A DNA stretch of 38,129 bases. It comes from DATCJY01 sp036562565. Its GTDB lineage: Bacteria > Bacteroidota > Bacteroidia > Flavobacteriales_D > Sanyastnellaceae. Where the stretch lies: assembly GCA_036562565.1 (NCBI GenBank), contig DATCJY010000026.1, positions 1 through 38,129 on the forward strand, in the 5' to 3' direction. A model generated the notes under the pieces. The model was given only the letters and a program-made list of their open reading frames with translations. It had not been told where the DNA came from and searched no databases. A program made the position numbers and the translations under genes. Shown here piece after piece: positions 15,662 to 23,786 of this stretch. The stretch's first letter is position 1. Every line of letters starts with the position of its first letter.

Positions 15662-17221
15662 ATGAGTACAACTGCCACGTCAGCAATCATTGACATTGAA
15701 AAAACACTTGCCACACTAGGCATTCAAAAAAGCAATAAAGGCACTTCTACGGGTCGCGAGTTTTTCGCTTCCGGTGAAGAAATTACATCTTACTCTCCTG
15801 CCGATGGTTCGTTGATTGGCAGCGTAACCACTACCACTGCAGCGGACTACGAGCGTGTGATAACCACAGCTGTAGAGGCGAGCAAATATTGGAGAAACAT
15901 TCCTGCACCAAAGCGAGGCGAAATTGTTCGTCAATTTGGTGAGCGTCTTCGTCATTACAAGCAAACTTTGGGCGAGCTGGTGTCCTACGAGATGGGTAAG
16001 TCCTTGCAAGAAGGCCTTGGCGAGGTTCAAGAGATGATTGATATCTGTGACTTTGCTGTGGGTCTTTCACGCCAATTGTATGGTTTGACCATGCACAGTG
16101 AGCGTCCGGGTCACCGCATGTACGAGCAATGGCACCCGCTAGGTGTGGTTGGTATCATCTCCGCATTCAATTTCCCTGTAGCAGTATGGTCTTGGAATAG
16201 TGCTCTGGCTTGGGTTTGCGGTAACGTATGTATCTGGAAAGGCTCTGAAAAAACGCCACTCTGTTCTCTTGCATGCCAAAACATTTGGAACGAAGTAGCC
16301 GCTGCAAATAACCTTCCTGAAGGTATTTCTTGCATCATCAGCGGTGCCGCCAATGTGGGCGAAATGATGACCAAAGACACGCGCATTCCATTAATTTCTG
16401 CAACCGGCAGCACGCACATGGGTCGTGCCATCGGTGTAACGGTGGCAGAGCGTTTCGGTAAATGCTTGCTTGAGCTTGGTGGTAACAACGCGATTATCGT
16501 GACTGAAAATGCAGACCTCAAAATGACTATCGTAGGGGCTGTGTTTGGTGCAGTAGGTACTGCCGGTCAACGCTGTACAACTACACGCAGACTGATCATT
16601 CATGAAAGCATCTTTGAAGAAGTGAAATCCAAATTGGTTTCTGCTTATGGTCAATTGCGCATCGGTAATCCATTGGATCAAAAGAACCACGTGGGACCTC
16701 TTATCGATAAAGATGCCGTTCAGATGTACCTCAATGCCATCAACGCTGCTAAGGAGCAAGGTGGTAAAGTAGTTGTGGAAGGCGGTGTACTAGAGGGTGA
16801 AGGTTACGAAAGCGGTTGCTATGTGAAGCCTTGTATCATTGAAGTGAAAGATTCTTCATTGCCAATCGTACAACAGGAAACATTTGCTCCGATTCTTTAC
16901 ATCATGAAGTACAAAACACTCGATGAAGCAATTGCTATGCAAAACGGTGTTGCACAAGGATTGAGCAGTGCCATCATGACAACCAATTTGCGTGAGGCTG
17001 AGCAATTCTTATCTGCCAATGGTAGTGACTGCGGTATCGCAAACGTGAACATCGGTACCAGTGGTGCTGAAATTGGTGGTGCATTTGGTGGTGAAAAAGA
17101 AACCGGTGGTGGTCGTGAATCCGGTTCAGACGCTTGGAAAAACTACATGCGCAGACAAACCAATACGATTAACTACTCTACCGAGCTTCCGCTTGCACAG
17201 GGTATCAAGTTTGATTTGTAA
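15662..17221 (+). CDS. ALDH7-family (antiquitin-like) aldehyde dehydrogenase, probable 2-aminoadipate semialdehyde dehydrogenase
   Basis: A 519-residue NAD-dependent dehydrogenase. ALDH7 enzymes oxidise 2-aminoadipate 6-semialdehyde in lysine catabolism. Catalytic residues are visible: Asn170 in SAFNFPVAVW, Glu271 in LELGGNN and the nucleophile Cys305 in GTAGQRCTTTRR, an antiquitin-type sequence. The C-terminal segment GTSGAEIGGAFGGEKETGGG also fits ALDH7. Length is as expected. It is a single-gene unit with its own exact promoter and a strong terminator. No lysine 6-aminotransferase or saccharopine dehydrogenase is adjacent, so the pathway assignment rests on family resemblance. Confidence 0.93.
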   Translation: MSTTATSAIIDIEKTLATLGIQKSNKGTSTGREFFASGEEITSYSPADGSLIGSVTTTTAADYERVITTAVEASKYWRNIPAPKRGEIVRQFGERLRHYKQTLGELVSYEMGKSLQEGLGEVQEMIDICDFAVGLSRQLYGLTMHSERPGHRMYEQWHPLGVVGIISAFNFPVAVWSWNSALAWVCGNVCIWKGSEKTPLCSLACQNIWNEVAAANNLPEGISCIISGAANVGEMMTKDTRIPLISATGSTHMGRAIGVTVAERFGKCLLELGGNNAIIVTENADLKMTIVGAVFGAVGTAGQRCTTTRRLIIHESIFEEVKSKLVSAYGQLRIGNPLDQKNHVGPLIDKDAVQMYLNAINAAKEQGGKVVVEGGVLEGEGYESGCYVKPCIIEVKDSSLPIVQQETFAPILYIMKYKTLDEAIAMQNGVAQGLSSAIMTTNLREAEQFLSANGSDCGIANVNIGTSGAEIGGAFGGEKETGGGRESGSDAWKNYMRRQTNTINYSTELPLAQGIKFDL

Positions 17222-17241
17222 AAACTATATATATCCAAAAG

Positions 17242-17276
17242 AAAGAGCCGCTTTTACAAGCGGCTCTTTTCGTTTT
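17242..17276. terminator. intrinsic terminator after the ALDH7 gene (probably bidirectional)
   Basis: A 12-bp perfect stem AAAGAGCCGCTT / AAGCGGCTCTTT with loop TTAC, followed by TTTCGTTTTT. It lies between convergent genes and has A/T tails on both sides. Confidence 0.9.
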
Positions 17277-17291
17277 TATCATGATTCAATT

Positions 17292-18776
17292 TTATCTCTT
17301 CACAATGCGTGTAGTATGAAATTGTGCTCCATACTTCATTACCAACATGTAAATGCCTGCAGGCAATGCTTCCAGAGAAACTTGTTCACTGCGCAAGCCG
17401 GGCATTTGATTGCCAAGGTCGCGCTGCACCATGAGGCGTCCTGTGATATCGCGCAATTCAAGTGATACACGCTCTGATGAATTCAGCGTGTAATAGATAT
17501 TGAGTAAGCCATTGGTTGGATTTGGATAAGCATTGAATGAATGGGCGTTTATCGCCAGATCTTCCACATCCAGTGCAATATCATCGTTCACTTCAAAACT
17601 TGCAGTGAGCATTTCATACACATAACTACCATCGTAATCAAAGATGGTGTATTCCAGCTCCCCGGTCCAATCGAAAGATTTCAACGAACAGCGACCATCA
17701 AATGCACCCCAAAGTGTTCCTTGCAATCCATCTGCTGCAGCATCGTGTATTTCGAATGTGTAGCAGCCATTGCCCTGCAAACTCAATGTGTCTTTGATCC
17801 ATTGATATGGATAGATGTAATGATCACCTTGGTGGACTATTTCACCATTCTCGTTTTTGATATACCAACTCACATCACCCGGCCAAGCATCCATGAGCAA
17901 TTCCAACACCACAGTAGATGAGCTCAAAGCCAAACCGGCCGTTACATTCATTTCGCTATTGGCCTCATTATCATCTTGCGATGTTACAGAGAGCACATAC
18001 GCTGAGCGATAATCCAACTCCAGCGGGCCGAATGTGAGGGTGTCCGATTCATACGTAGCAAGGTTTCCTGTCCATGGGAATGGCAACGTATTCTCACCAT
18101 TGTTAAGTTCTATCGTTGCGCTGGTCAAGGCCGTTGTTCCCATGTTCTTAAGGCCAATTGTTATAAACGTCTCCCCCGTTTCGCAAGATGAAGTTTCGGA
18201 GTAGTAGTTTATCATCGGGTCCACCTCAAACATGGCCGCATCGCACGCGGGTTGCATCACTGCTGTTTCAAGTTGGTCTGCGCTGTATTGCCCCAGATTG
18301 TACATCAAACGGTCCGGACAGATGTATATCACTGTTGGCACATAAGTAACCCCCAGCATCGAAGCAATACCCACACTGTCAATTACAGGAAATGGATTGT
18401 CCGTTAACCAATCACCTTTTGTAGCAATTGCATGATCGTTGCTGTTCAATGCAGGGCCTGCAAGCTGTGCTGTGCTATTGGTGGCTTCCATTTCCACCAT
18501 GAGAATTTGAACTTGCCCTGTGCCCAATGAGCCATACAATGAATCAAGGCTTTGCATCTCACCGGATTGATAATAGTTCCAGGAAGTGGTTTCCCAAGCA
18601 GCAAAGAAGTGTACAATGACCTTCTTGTCTTGGTTGAGCAATTGATAGATGTTCCATTCATTGCCGTTTACATCCACCGCAGTGAAGTCCGGACAAACAG
18701 AACCATTCACCACTTGCGCTTTCATTGTGGCGCATGTCATCGCAATGATGGACAGCAGTACGAGTATCTTTTTCAT
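17292..18776 (-). CDS. T9SS-secreted protein with a thioredoxin-like domain lacking active-site cysteines
   Basis: A 494-residue exported protein. The signal peptide is about residues 1-20 (ending MKAQ). Residues about 25-180 resemble a TlpA/redoxin thioredoxin fold (CPDFTAVDVNGNEW, VIVHFFAAWETTSW, cis-Pro-like GVTYVPTVIYI). The CxxC normally following FFAxW is absent: it reads WETTSW, so thiol redox activity is unlikely. A beta-rich middle follows. The C-terminal 80 residues form a type A T9SS sorting domain (AYPNPTNGLLNIYY, LPAGIYMLVM, ending RIVKR). The function is unknown; a binding or structural role is more likely than catalysis. The gene is monocistronic-looking, after a shared terminator. 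Confidence 0.88.
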   Translation of the reverse strand: MKKILVLLSIIAMTCATMKAQVVNGSVCPDFTAVDVNGNEWNIYQLLNQDKKVIVHFFAAWETTSWNYYQSGEMQSLDSLYGSLGTGQVQILMVEMEATNSTAQLAGPALNSNDHAIATKGDWLTDNPFPVIDSVGIASMLGVTYVPTVIYICPDRLMYNLGQYSADQLETAVMQPACDAAMFEVDPMINYYSETSSCETGETFITIGLKNMGTTALTSATIELNNGENTLPFPWTGNLATYESDTLTFGPLELDYRSAYVLSVTSQDDNEANSEMNVTAGLALSSSTVVLELLMDAWPGDVSWYIKNENGEIVHQGDHYIYPYQWIKDTLSLQGNGCYTFEIHDAAADGLQGTLWGAFDGRCSLKSFDWTGELEYTIFDYDGSYVYEMLTASFEVNDDIALDVEDLAINAHSFNAYPNPTNGLLNIYYTLNSSERVSLELRDITGRLMVQRDLGNQMPGLRSEQVSLEALPAGIYMLVMKYGAQFHTTRIVKR

Positions 18777-18864
18777 GTCAATTAAGTGGTCGCAAGTTAA
18801 ATCAACAAGAGGCTAGCAAGGTTTTCAGGACCAACAAAGAAGCGACTATTTCAAGTCAGGCCTT

Positions 18865-19497
18865 TTACCAATCTTTCAAGAAATCGCTCAAGCGTTGGGG
18901 TGCCTGCAAATGATAGGCATGCAAACCCGATTCAGCAGCACCTCTCACATGTTGTGCACTATCATCAATGAACAAGGTCTCTTTCGGGTTGAGTCCATTC
19001 CATTCGCATACCTTCAGAAAAGTTTCTGGATATGGTTTTTTGTAATGAATCTCATTGGAGTAATACACTTTCTCAAACGCGTTTTTGAAATAATCAATTC
19101 CGATTACTTCATCGGTCATGCGTTCAAATTCGGCCACGTGAATCGCATTGGTATTACTCAATAAAAAGGTGCGGTATCCTTTGTTTTTGACGTTGTACAC
19201 AGCTTCCACCTGCTCAGGCATGATGTGCAACAAGATGCAGTTCCATGCATAATTTACTTGTTCGCGTGTGGCATTGGGAACAAACTGATGAAGGTAGTGC
19301 ATGAATTCTTCGTTGGAAATTCTTCCGGTTTCCAAGCGATCGAATATCTCGTTCTGCGCAGCTTGCGAATAAATTTTTGCGAAATCATCAAAACCGAGTT
19401 TCGCAAATTCTTTCGCGGGTAAGTGGTAGTCGATTTCAAACAGCACACCACCGAAATCAAAAATGATGTTTTTGATTTTAGATTTATCAATACTCAT
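18865..19497 (-). CDS. HAD-superfamily hydrolase (subfamily IA, YihX-like)
   Basis: A 210-residue HAD phosphatase. Motif I is FDFGGVLFEID, where the second catalytic position is Gly rather than Asp, as in the YihX-type proteins that read DFGGV. Motif II is LLSNTNAIH (about residues 107-115), the motif III lysine is in HYKKPYPETF, and motif IV is LFIDDSAQHV. The helical cap is inserted after motif I. Its substrate is probably a small sugar phosphate or nucleotide but cannot be assigned. The start at ATG 19497 lies 13 bp after the SPOR gene stop, so the two are an operon; the longer open frame overlaps the upstream gene. Confidence 0.88.
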   Translation of the reverse strand: MSIDKSKIKNIIFDFGGVLFEIDYHLPAKEFAKLGFDDFAKIYSQAAQNEIFDRLETGRISNEEFMHYLHQFVPNATREQVNYAWNCILLHIMPEQVEAVYNVKNKGYRTFLLSNTNAIHVAEFERMTDEVIGIDYFKNAFEKVYYSNEIHYKKPYPETFLKVCEWNGLNPKETLFIDDSAQHVRGAAESGLHAYHLQAPQRLSDFLKDW

Positions 19498-19510
19498 AAA
19501 ATGGGGAAAA

Positions 19511-20590
19511 TCAATAGCGTTTAATCCAAGCACCTGAAGTGCCTGAAGAACGAATGTTGGCCAATGCTGTTTGAGCTTCCTGCAATGAATCATAGAAGCC
19601 ATAAGCTACCAACTGCAGATAACCTTTCTTACCTGCAAAAGACGCGTTGAACCCGTCTTGTCTCAATTTTTCAAGGAAGCGCTGAGCATTTTGATCATCG
19701 GCAAAAGCACCACCGATGATGGCATACTTTCCTTTGAGCGACCCTTTCTTCACATCCGTTGCGTGCTTGCCCGCTGCCTTACTTGTTTTATCAGCAACAG
19801 CCGGAACGTTTTTCGCAATGAGAATACCATTTTCATCAAACGTCATGCGCTCAAAATTGAAGCGCACGGGCTCTTGTTGTTCAGGTTGAGCAAGGTATTG
19901 GTCCAATGGACTCACCGCCTTTTTCCACTCCACGGTTTCATCCACATGAGGAGAATCTTGAGTGGAATAAGGACTCACAATCTTATCGGTATGAAAAGGA
20001 TTGAGCGAAGCAAAGTTGAAGTCCTTTTTATTGGCATGATTTCCGGCAATCCAGATGCCAGCGGCCAACAGCGGAATACCTACAACTGCGGCAACACGCC
20101 AAACTACAGATGGTTTGTTTTTCTCAGATGCCACCGGCTGCATCTCCACCACCGGAGTTTCATCCTGCCAGATGGCAACCGGGGTGAGCTGCACGGGCAA
20201 CAAACCGAATGAGCTCAACAAGAAATTCTCCTGTTCTTCCGGAATGAATTGCAGCTGGCCACCTTGGTCATAGAAAAAAGTGCCGATGCGCTCCAAGAAC
20301 AAGCGACCATCGCGTTGCAACATATTTTGCCATTGCGCAACATGCTTCTCAATCTTGGACTGCGCTTCTTTATAGGAGCACTCCAACATTGCGGCCAAGT
20401 ATGCCACAAGCAACCCGTCATTGTTTTTGAGATGACTGTTGAAGCCGATGTGCTTCGATGGCGGAGCTATGCGATGGGTTTGTCTGTTGAGTTTTGCAGA
20501 ACGGTAATTGGCCACGAGTCCACCAAAACCGGGAACTACCACACAATCATGCTCATACAATAAATCAGCTATAAGACTCTCTAATCGCAT
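19511..20590 (-). CDS. HU-like (CCDC81-type) plus SPOR domain membrane protein
   Basis: A 359-residue protein. The N-terminal two-thirds of the cytoplasmic part (about residues 1-135) matches the bacterial HU-CCDC81-type domains (LIADLLYEHDCVVVPGFGGLVANY, then IGTFFYDQGGQLQFIPE). A single transmembrane helix (about 160-178, WRVAAVVGIPLLAAGIWIAG) is followed by a linker and a C-terminal SPOR domain (about 285-359, YAIIGGAFADDQNAQRFLEKL and WIKRY). SPOR domains bind septal, glycan-denuded peptidoglycan. This architecture is a Bacteroidota speciality, probably in division or cell-wall organisation. ATG 20590 is preferred because the promoter TATATTTG ends 5 nt upstream, which excludes the longer frame at 20614. 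Confidence 0.87.
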   Translation of the reverse strand: MRLESLIADLLYEHDCVVVPGFGGLVANYRSAKLNRQTHRIAPPSKHIGFNSHLKNNDGLLVAYLAAMLECSYKEAQSKIEKHVAQWQNMLQRDGRLFLERIGTFFYDQGGQLQFIPEEQENFLLSSFGLLPVQLTPVAIWQDETPVVEMQPVASEKNKPSVVWRVAAVVGIPLLAAGIWIAGNHANKKDFNFASLNPFHTDKIVSPYSTQDSPHVDETVEWKKAVSPLDQYLAQPEQQEPVRFNFERMTFDENGILIAKNVPAVADKTSKAAGKHATDVKKGSLKGKYAIIGGAFADDQNAQRFLEKLRQDGFNASFAGKKGYLQLVAYGFYDSLQEAQTALANIRSSGTSGAWIKRY

Positions 20591-20595
20591 CGCGG

Positions 20596-20603
20596 CAAAT
20601 ATA
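20596..20603 (-). promoter_or_regulatory. -7 promoter element for the HU-like/SPOR gene, 5 nt before the start
   Basis: TATATTTG on the minus strand is an exact match, with a TTG about 22 nt further upstream as a -33 element. The start codon follows after 5 nt, predicting a leaderless transcript. Confidence 0.62.
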
Positions 20604-20782
20604 CTTTTTTCCAATCCAAAAGATTCAAGTATTCAACAATTCGAACCTCGAATTTTGTTTAGCCATTCGTTCTGAACCACTTGAAAACACAAGTAATTAA
20701 CAACTCTGAACGACCTGCTCTCAATTTTCAATGTCAGAAGTAGCAAAGGCATGTGATGAGGTCTTACTTTCACCGCCCCAAA

Positions 20783-21397
20783 ATGTATCGTTTCGCACAA
20801 ATACTGTCCATCGTTTTCCATCCGCTATGGATGCCGCTGATTATTTACTTGTCCGTGCGAACCATTGATCCTTATTACATCGCACCTACACAGGCGGATT
20901 ATTTTGTATTTCTGCTGTTGGGAATCAACATTGTGGCTCCGGCACTGAGTATGCTCATCATGATCAAATACGGCATCTTGAGCAGCATCGACTTGCGGGA
21001 CAGAAAGGAGCGTTTTGGACCTTATTTATTGGTCATCTTCTATTATGTATTATCCTATACCATGTTGCGTTGGAAAGGACCCTACCTGCCACCCAATGTG
21101 TTCAGTTTTTTCCTTTCGGTAATCATCTCATTGTGTTGCAGCTTGGTTATCAATATGTATTGGAAGATATCGGTGCACATGCTCGCGCAAGGCGGTGTAT
21201 TCGGCACCTTGCTAGCGCTCAATGTGATTCACCCAAGTCTTGACTTTGTGTATCCTGTATTATCGTTGATTATGGCAGCGATTACGGCCTACTCGCGCCT
21301 CTATTTGCACGCTCACACGCCAGGGCAGGTCTATGCCGGCTTTTGCGTAGGAGCTGTCGTAAACTGGTATGTGATTTCACATCAGCTCATGATCTAG
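20783..21397 (+). CDS. PAP2-like membrane phosphatase family protein
   Basis: A 204-residue protein with about six transmembrane helices. The PAP2 third motif is recognisable near the C-terminus as SRLYLHAHTPGQVYAG (SR-x5-H-x3-D-V-x2-G). The conserved Ser-Arg and His are kept, but the Asp position is Gln. A basic segment DLRDRKERFGPY (about residues 73-84) may stand for motif I. Members dephosphorylate undecaprenyl diphosphate or phosphatidate; this member may be active or degenerate. The start MYRFAQILS is preferred, with ATG 20756 possible. It ends with an 11-bp convergent overlap with galE. Confidence 0.82.
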   Translation: MYRFAQILSIVFHPLWMPLIIYLSVRTIDPYYIAPTQADYFVFLLLGINIVAPALSMLIMIKYGILSSIDLRDRKERFGPYLLVIFYYVLSYTMLRWKGPYLPPNVFSFFLSVIISLCCSLVINMYWKISVHMLAQGGVFGTLLALNVIHPSLDFVYPVLSLIMAAITAYSRLYLHAHTPGQVYAGFCVGAVVNWYVISHQLMI

Positions 21398-22409
21398 AGG
21401 ATGCAAGTCGCTGCTCCCATCGCCATGCGTCTTCGAGTGCTTTTTCAAGACTCAATTCGGTTTTCCAACCCAATACCTGATTGGCCTTGGTGGCATCGGC
21501 CCACACCTGCTCCACATCGCCTTCTCTGCGGTTGCCAATCACGTAGTTGAGCTTTTGTCCCGTAACATGCTCAAAGGTTTTTACCACTTCCAGTACGGAG
21601 TTGCCCACACCTTGCCCCAGGTTGAACGCCTCGCAGCGCGATGGATTATTGTCCAGCCAGTTGAGTGCTTTTACGTGGGCTTTGGCCAAATCTGTCACAT
21701 GGATATAATCGCGGATGCAGGTACCGTCAGGGGTGTTGTAATCGTTACCGAAGATGGTCAGTTGCTCGCGCAACCCGATGGCCGTTTGCGTGATAAACGG
21801 AACGAGGTTGTTCGGCACCCCATAAGGCAGTTCACCGATATGAGCCGACTCATGTGCTCCAATGGGGTTGAAATAACGCAAGAGTGCCGCTCCCATTTGC
21901 GCATTTGCGCGCAAGGTATCCCGAACGATGCGCTCGCACACTTGCTTGGTATAGCCGTATGGAGATGTTGCTTCCAATAGTGGAGAGTTCTCATCCACGG
22001 GCAAGCGCTCGGGTTGGCTGTAAACAGTAGCGCTGCTGCTGAACACTAGATGGTGTACATCGTAGCGCACCATTAACTTGAGCATATTGATAAGCGAGCA
22101 CAGGTTGTTCTCGTAGTATTTCAAAGGCTGTTGTACCGATTCACCTACAGCTTTATATGCCGCGAAGTGGATAACGGCAAAAGGCTTTTCATTTTCAAAA
22201 ACCTTCGTCATTGCCTGCTCATCCGCACAATCGTGTTTGTAAACGATTGGTCGGGAGCCCATGATTTTTTCCAATCCATCAATCACACCCTCTTCGGTAT
22301 TGGAAAAATTATCTACGATAACGGGCACATAACCTTCTGCACCAAGTTCCACCACCGTATGCGCACCGATGAATCCCGCTCCACCCGTCACAATGACCTT
22401 CTTACTCAT
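21387..22409 (-). CDS. galE: UDP-glucose 4-epimerase
   Basis: A 340-residue short-chain dehydrogenase-fold enzyme. It interconverts UDP-glucose and UDP-galactose for cell-surface glycans and galactose use. The NAD-binding GGAGFIGAH lies at residues 8-16. The catalytic Ser-Ser-Ala-Thr-Val-Tyr segment and YGYTKQVCE (YxxxK) follow, then LRYFNPIGAHESAHIGE and DGTCIRDYIHVTDLA, all typical of GalE. ATG 22409 gives the standard MSKKVIVTGGAGFIG start. Promoter TACCTTCG lies 33 nt upstream. The stop overlaps the convergent PAP2 gene by 11 bp. Confidence 0.95.
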   Translation of the reverse strand: MSKKVIVTGGAGFIGAHTVVELGAEGYVPVIVDNFSNTEEGVIDGLEKIMGSRPIVYKHDCADEQAMTKVFENEKPFAVIHFAAYKAVGESVQQPLKYYENNLCSLINMLKLMVRYDVHHLVFSSSATVYSQPERLPVDENSPLLEATSPYGYTKQVCERIVRDTLRANAQMGAALLRYFNPIGAHESAHIGELPYGVPNNLVPFITQTAIGLREQLTIFGNDYNTPDGTCIRDYIHVTDLAKAHVKALNWLDNNPSRCEAFNLGQGVGNSVLEVVKTFEHVTGQKLNYVIGNRREGDVEQVWADATKANQVLGWKTELSLEKALEDAWRWEQRLASSRS

Positions 22410-22442
22410 AATTTGCGTGCTAGCTCTGGATAAAAAGCGCCC

Positions 22443-22450
22443 GAAGGTAC
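22443..22450 (-). promoter_or_regulatory. -7 promoter element for galE
   Basis: TACCTTCG on the minus strand, 33 nt before ATG 22409. The position rules out the longer open frame starting at 22463. Confidence 0.52.
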
Positions 22451-22606
22451 ATACTCTGTCCATTAAGCAATCCGTTCATCCCTGGCTTTTATGGATAGAA
22501 ATTTTGAATTCGGAGTGGAACAGGGAGCTAAAAAGGCATTCCCTAAACATTTTTCAAAAAAATTTTTCGCGCTCAAACCCTTGATAAATCAGAGAGAATG
22601 AAAAAA

Positions 22607-22635
22607 GTTTCAATTTTTCTTGATAAAAATGAAAC
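22607..22635 (+). other. AT-rich hairpin upstream of the Hpt gene
   Basis: GTTTCAATTTTT and AAAAATGAAAC pair over 11 bp with one bulged A and a CTTGAT loop, about 50 nt before the Hpt start. The surrounding 22410-22684 region has no gene and is very AT-rich. The hairpin has no trailing U-run. Confidence 0.4.
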
Positions 22636-22684
22636 CTTAATGGAACTGCTTCGGTAAAAGAAGCCAACCCAACTTTAAAGAACT

Positions 22685-23056
22685 ATGGAACTCCAAACAA
22701 CTGCACTGCGATACGACCTCTCGTATCTCAATCAGGTTTTCCAAGGAAACCGAGAGATGATAAACAACATTATCAATCTCTTTATTCAACAAGTCCCTGA
22801 TTACATCCAGGAAATGGAAGAATGTGTACGCAAGAATGAACCCTTGTCGTTACACCCATTGGCTCATAAGGCCAAAAGCTCTATTTCTATGCTCGGTATC
22901 CGGGATATGGAAACGGATATCCTCCAGATTGAGCAAGACAGTAAGCATTTACGAAACCTTGATCGGCTACCAACGTTAGTAGCCAACGTGAAAAGAAATT
23001 ATCAGGAAGTTTTCGAACAACTGAAACAAGTATTGGAACGGCCTTCAGCTGATTGA
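22685..23056 (+). CDS. stand-alone histidine phosphotransfer (Hpt) protein
   Basis: A 123-residue all-helical protein with the Hpt signature LAHKAKSSISMLGI, where His61 is the phospho-accepting residue (usual form HxLKGS). It carries phosphate between receiver domains in a multi-step phosphorelay. No kinase or response regulator is next to it, so its partners are encoded elsewhere; the simple two-component pair at 35704-37773 does not need an Hpt. Monocistronic, with an AT-rich leader and a strong terminator. Confidence 0.88.
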   Translation: MELQTTALRYDLSYLNQVFQGNREMINNIINLFIQQVPDYIQEMEECVRKNEPLSLHPLAHKAKSSISMLGIRDMETDILQIEQDSKHLRNLDRLPTLVANVKRNYQEVFEQLKQVLERPSAD

Positions 23057-23086
23057 CCGTTCACACAATCGATATAGGGTGGAGGG

Positions 23087-23132
23087 CCGCCTGCGCGAAG
23101 AAACTAATTTCTGAGGCAGGCGGTTTTTCTTT
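23087..23132. terminator. intrinsic terminator after the Hpt gene
   Basis: CCGCCTGC / GCAGGCGG outer stem with an inner AGAAA-CTAA-TTTCT hairpin, followed by TTTTTCTTTT. It also lies at the 3' side of the convergent DUF4442 gene. Confidence 0.88.
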
Positions 23133-23173
23133 TGGGGCATCTGGAATACGCTGTCATTCGCACACTGAGATGG

Positions 23174-23695
23174 TTAACCCCTCCTCTTAAACGACCACGT
23201 CACATAAAACACCGCTTCTTTTTCTCCTTTTTCGGAATAGCCTGTGGCTTTGCAACGCACGGTGCGCGGCTCTCCGGTGAGAACGGTTTGACGTATGGCT
23301 TCTTTAATCAAGTGTCCGTCCTCAAATTTGAAAGTCGTACGTCCCGAAGCCTTCTTTAAAAATTCAGCTTCGAGATTCGAAACAAGCATCGCGATACTTG
23401 GCTTGGCATTGCGTGTATAGTACAAGGCAATTATTCCGCTGCTCATCTCACCGGCCATGGCAAGCACCGCGAAGTACGTGGAGCGAAAAGGATTTTGATT
23501 GAGCCATTTGTAACACACGGTTACTTCACAACGCTGTTCGTTTATCGACTTAAGCCGAATGCCCGCGAGAAAAGCCATCGGTAATTTCGATAGCAGAAAA
23601 CATCTGAACAAAAAGCGGTTGTTCACGAGCTTCATGAAGGCGCGCGACTCTTTCTTGTGGTTTTCGATATAGGTGTTGAGTAGCTCTTGTGACAT
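23174..23695 (-). CDS. DUF4442-family hotdog-fold protein
   Basis: A 173-residue protein resembling DUF4442, a family with a thioesterase-like hotdog fold. Segments include FLAGIRLKSINEQRCEVTVCYKW and NPFRSTYFAVLAMAGEMSSG (the family's helix with a conserved Asn-Pro and the Ala/Gly-rich hotdog helix). The function is unestablished; an acyl-CoA or acyl-ACP ligand is a guess from fold only. It lies 91 bp downstream of nadD with its own weak promoter candidate. Confidence 0.84.
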   Translation of the reverse strand: MSQELLNTYIENHKKESRAFMKLVNNRFLFRCFLLSKLPMAFLAGIRLKSINEQRCEVTVCYKWLNQNPFRSTYFAVLAMAGEMSSGIIALYYTRNAKPSIAMLVSNLEAEFLKKASGRTTFKFEDGHLIKEAIRQTVLTGEPRTVRCKATGYSEKGEKEAVFYVTWSFKRRG

Positions 23696-23733
23696 GGTGT
23701 TTCTTTCTTAACACCGCAATGATGCGGAGAACG

Positions 23734-23741
23734 CAAAGTAA
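23734..23741 (-). promoter_or_regulatory. candidate -7 element for the DUF4442 gene
   Basis: TTACTTTG on the minus strand (one mismatch to TAnnTTTG), 38 nt before ATG 23695. Confidence 0.38.
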
Positions 23742-23756
23742 TGACGTCAGGAAGGC

Positions 23757-23783
23757 GGCTAATAGCCAAAAGCCAATGGCTGA
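23757..23783. repeat. small interleaved inverted repeats between nadD and the DUF4442 gene
   Basis: On the plus strand GGCTAATAGCC and AGCCAATGGCT are two adjacent short near-palindromes separated by AAA. Each can form a tiny hairpin after the nadD stop; no U-run is present. Confidence 0.35.
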
Positions 23784-23786
23784 CAG

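Noticed and set aside
18865..19602. Longer 245-residue form of the HAD phosphatase
   Set aside because: The first 35 residues overlap the end of the SPOR gene in another frame and lack family similarity. ATG 19497 fits the HAD motif I position.
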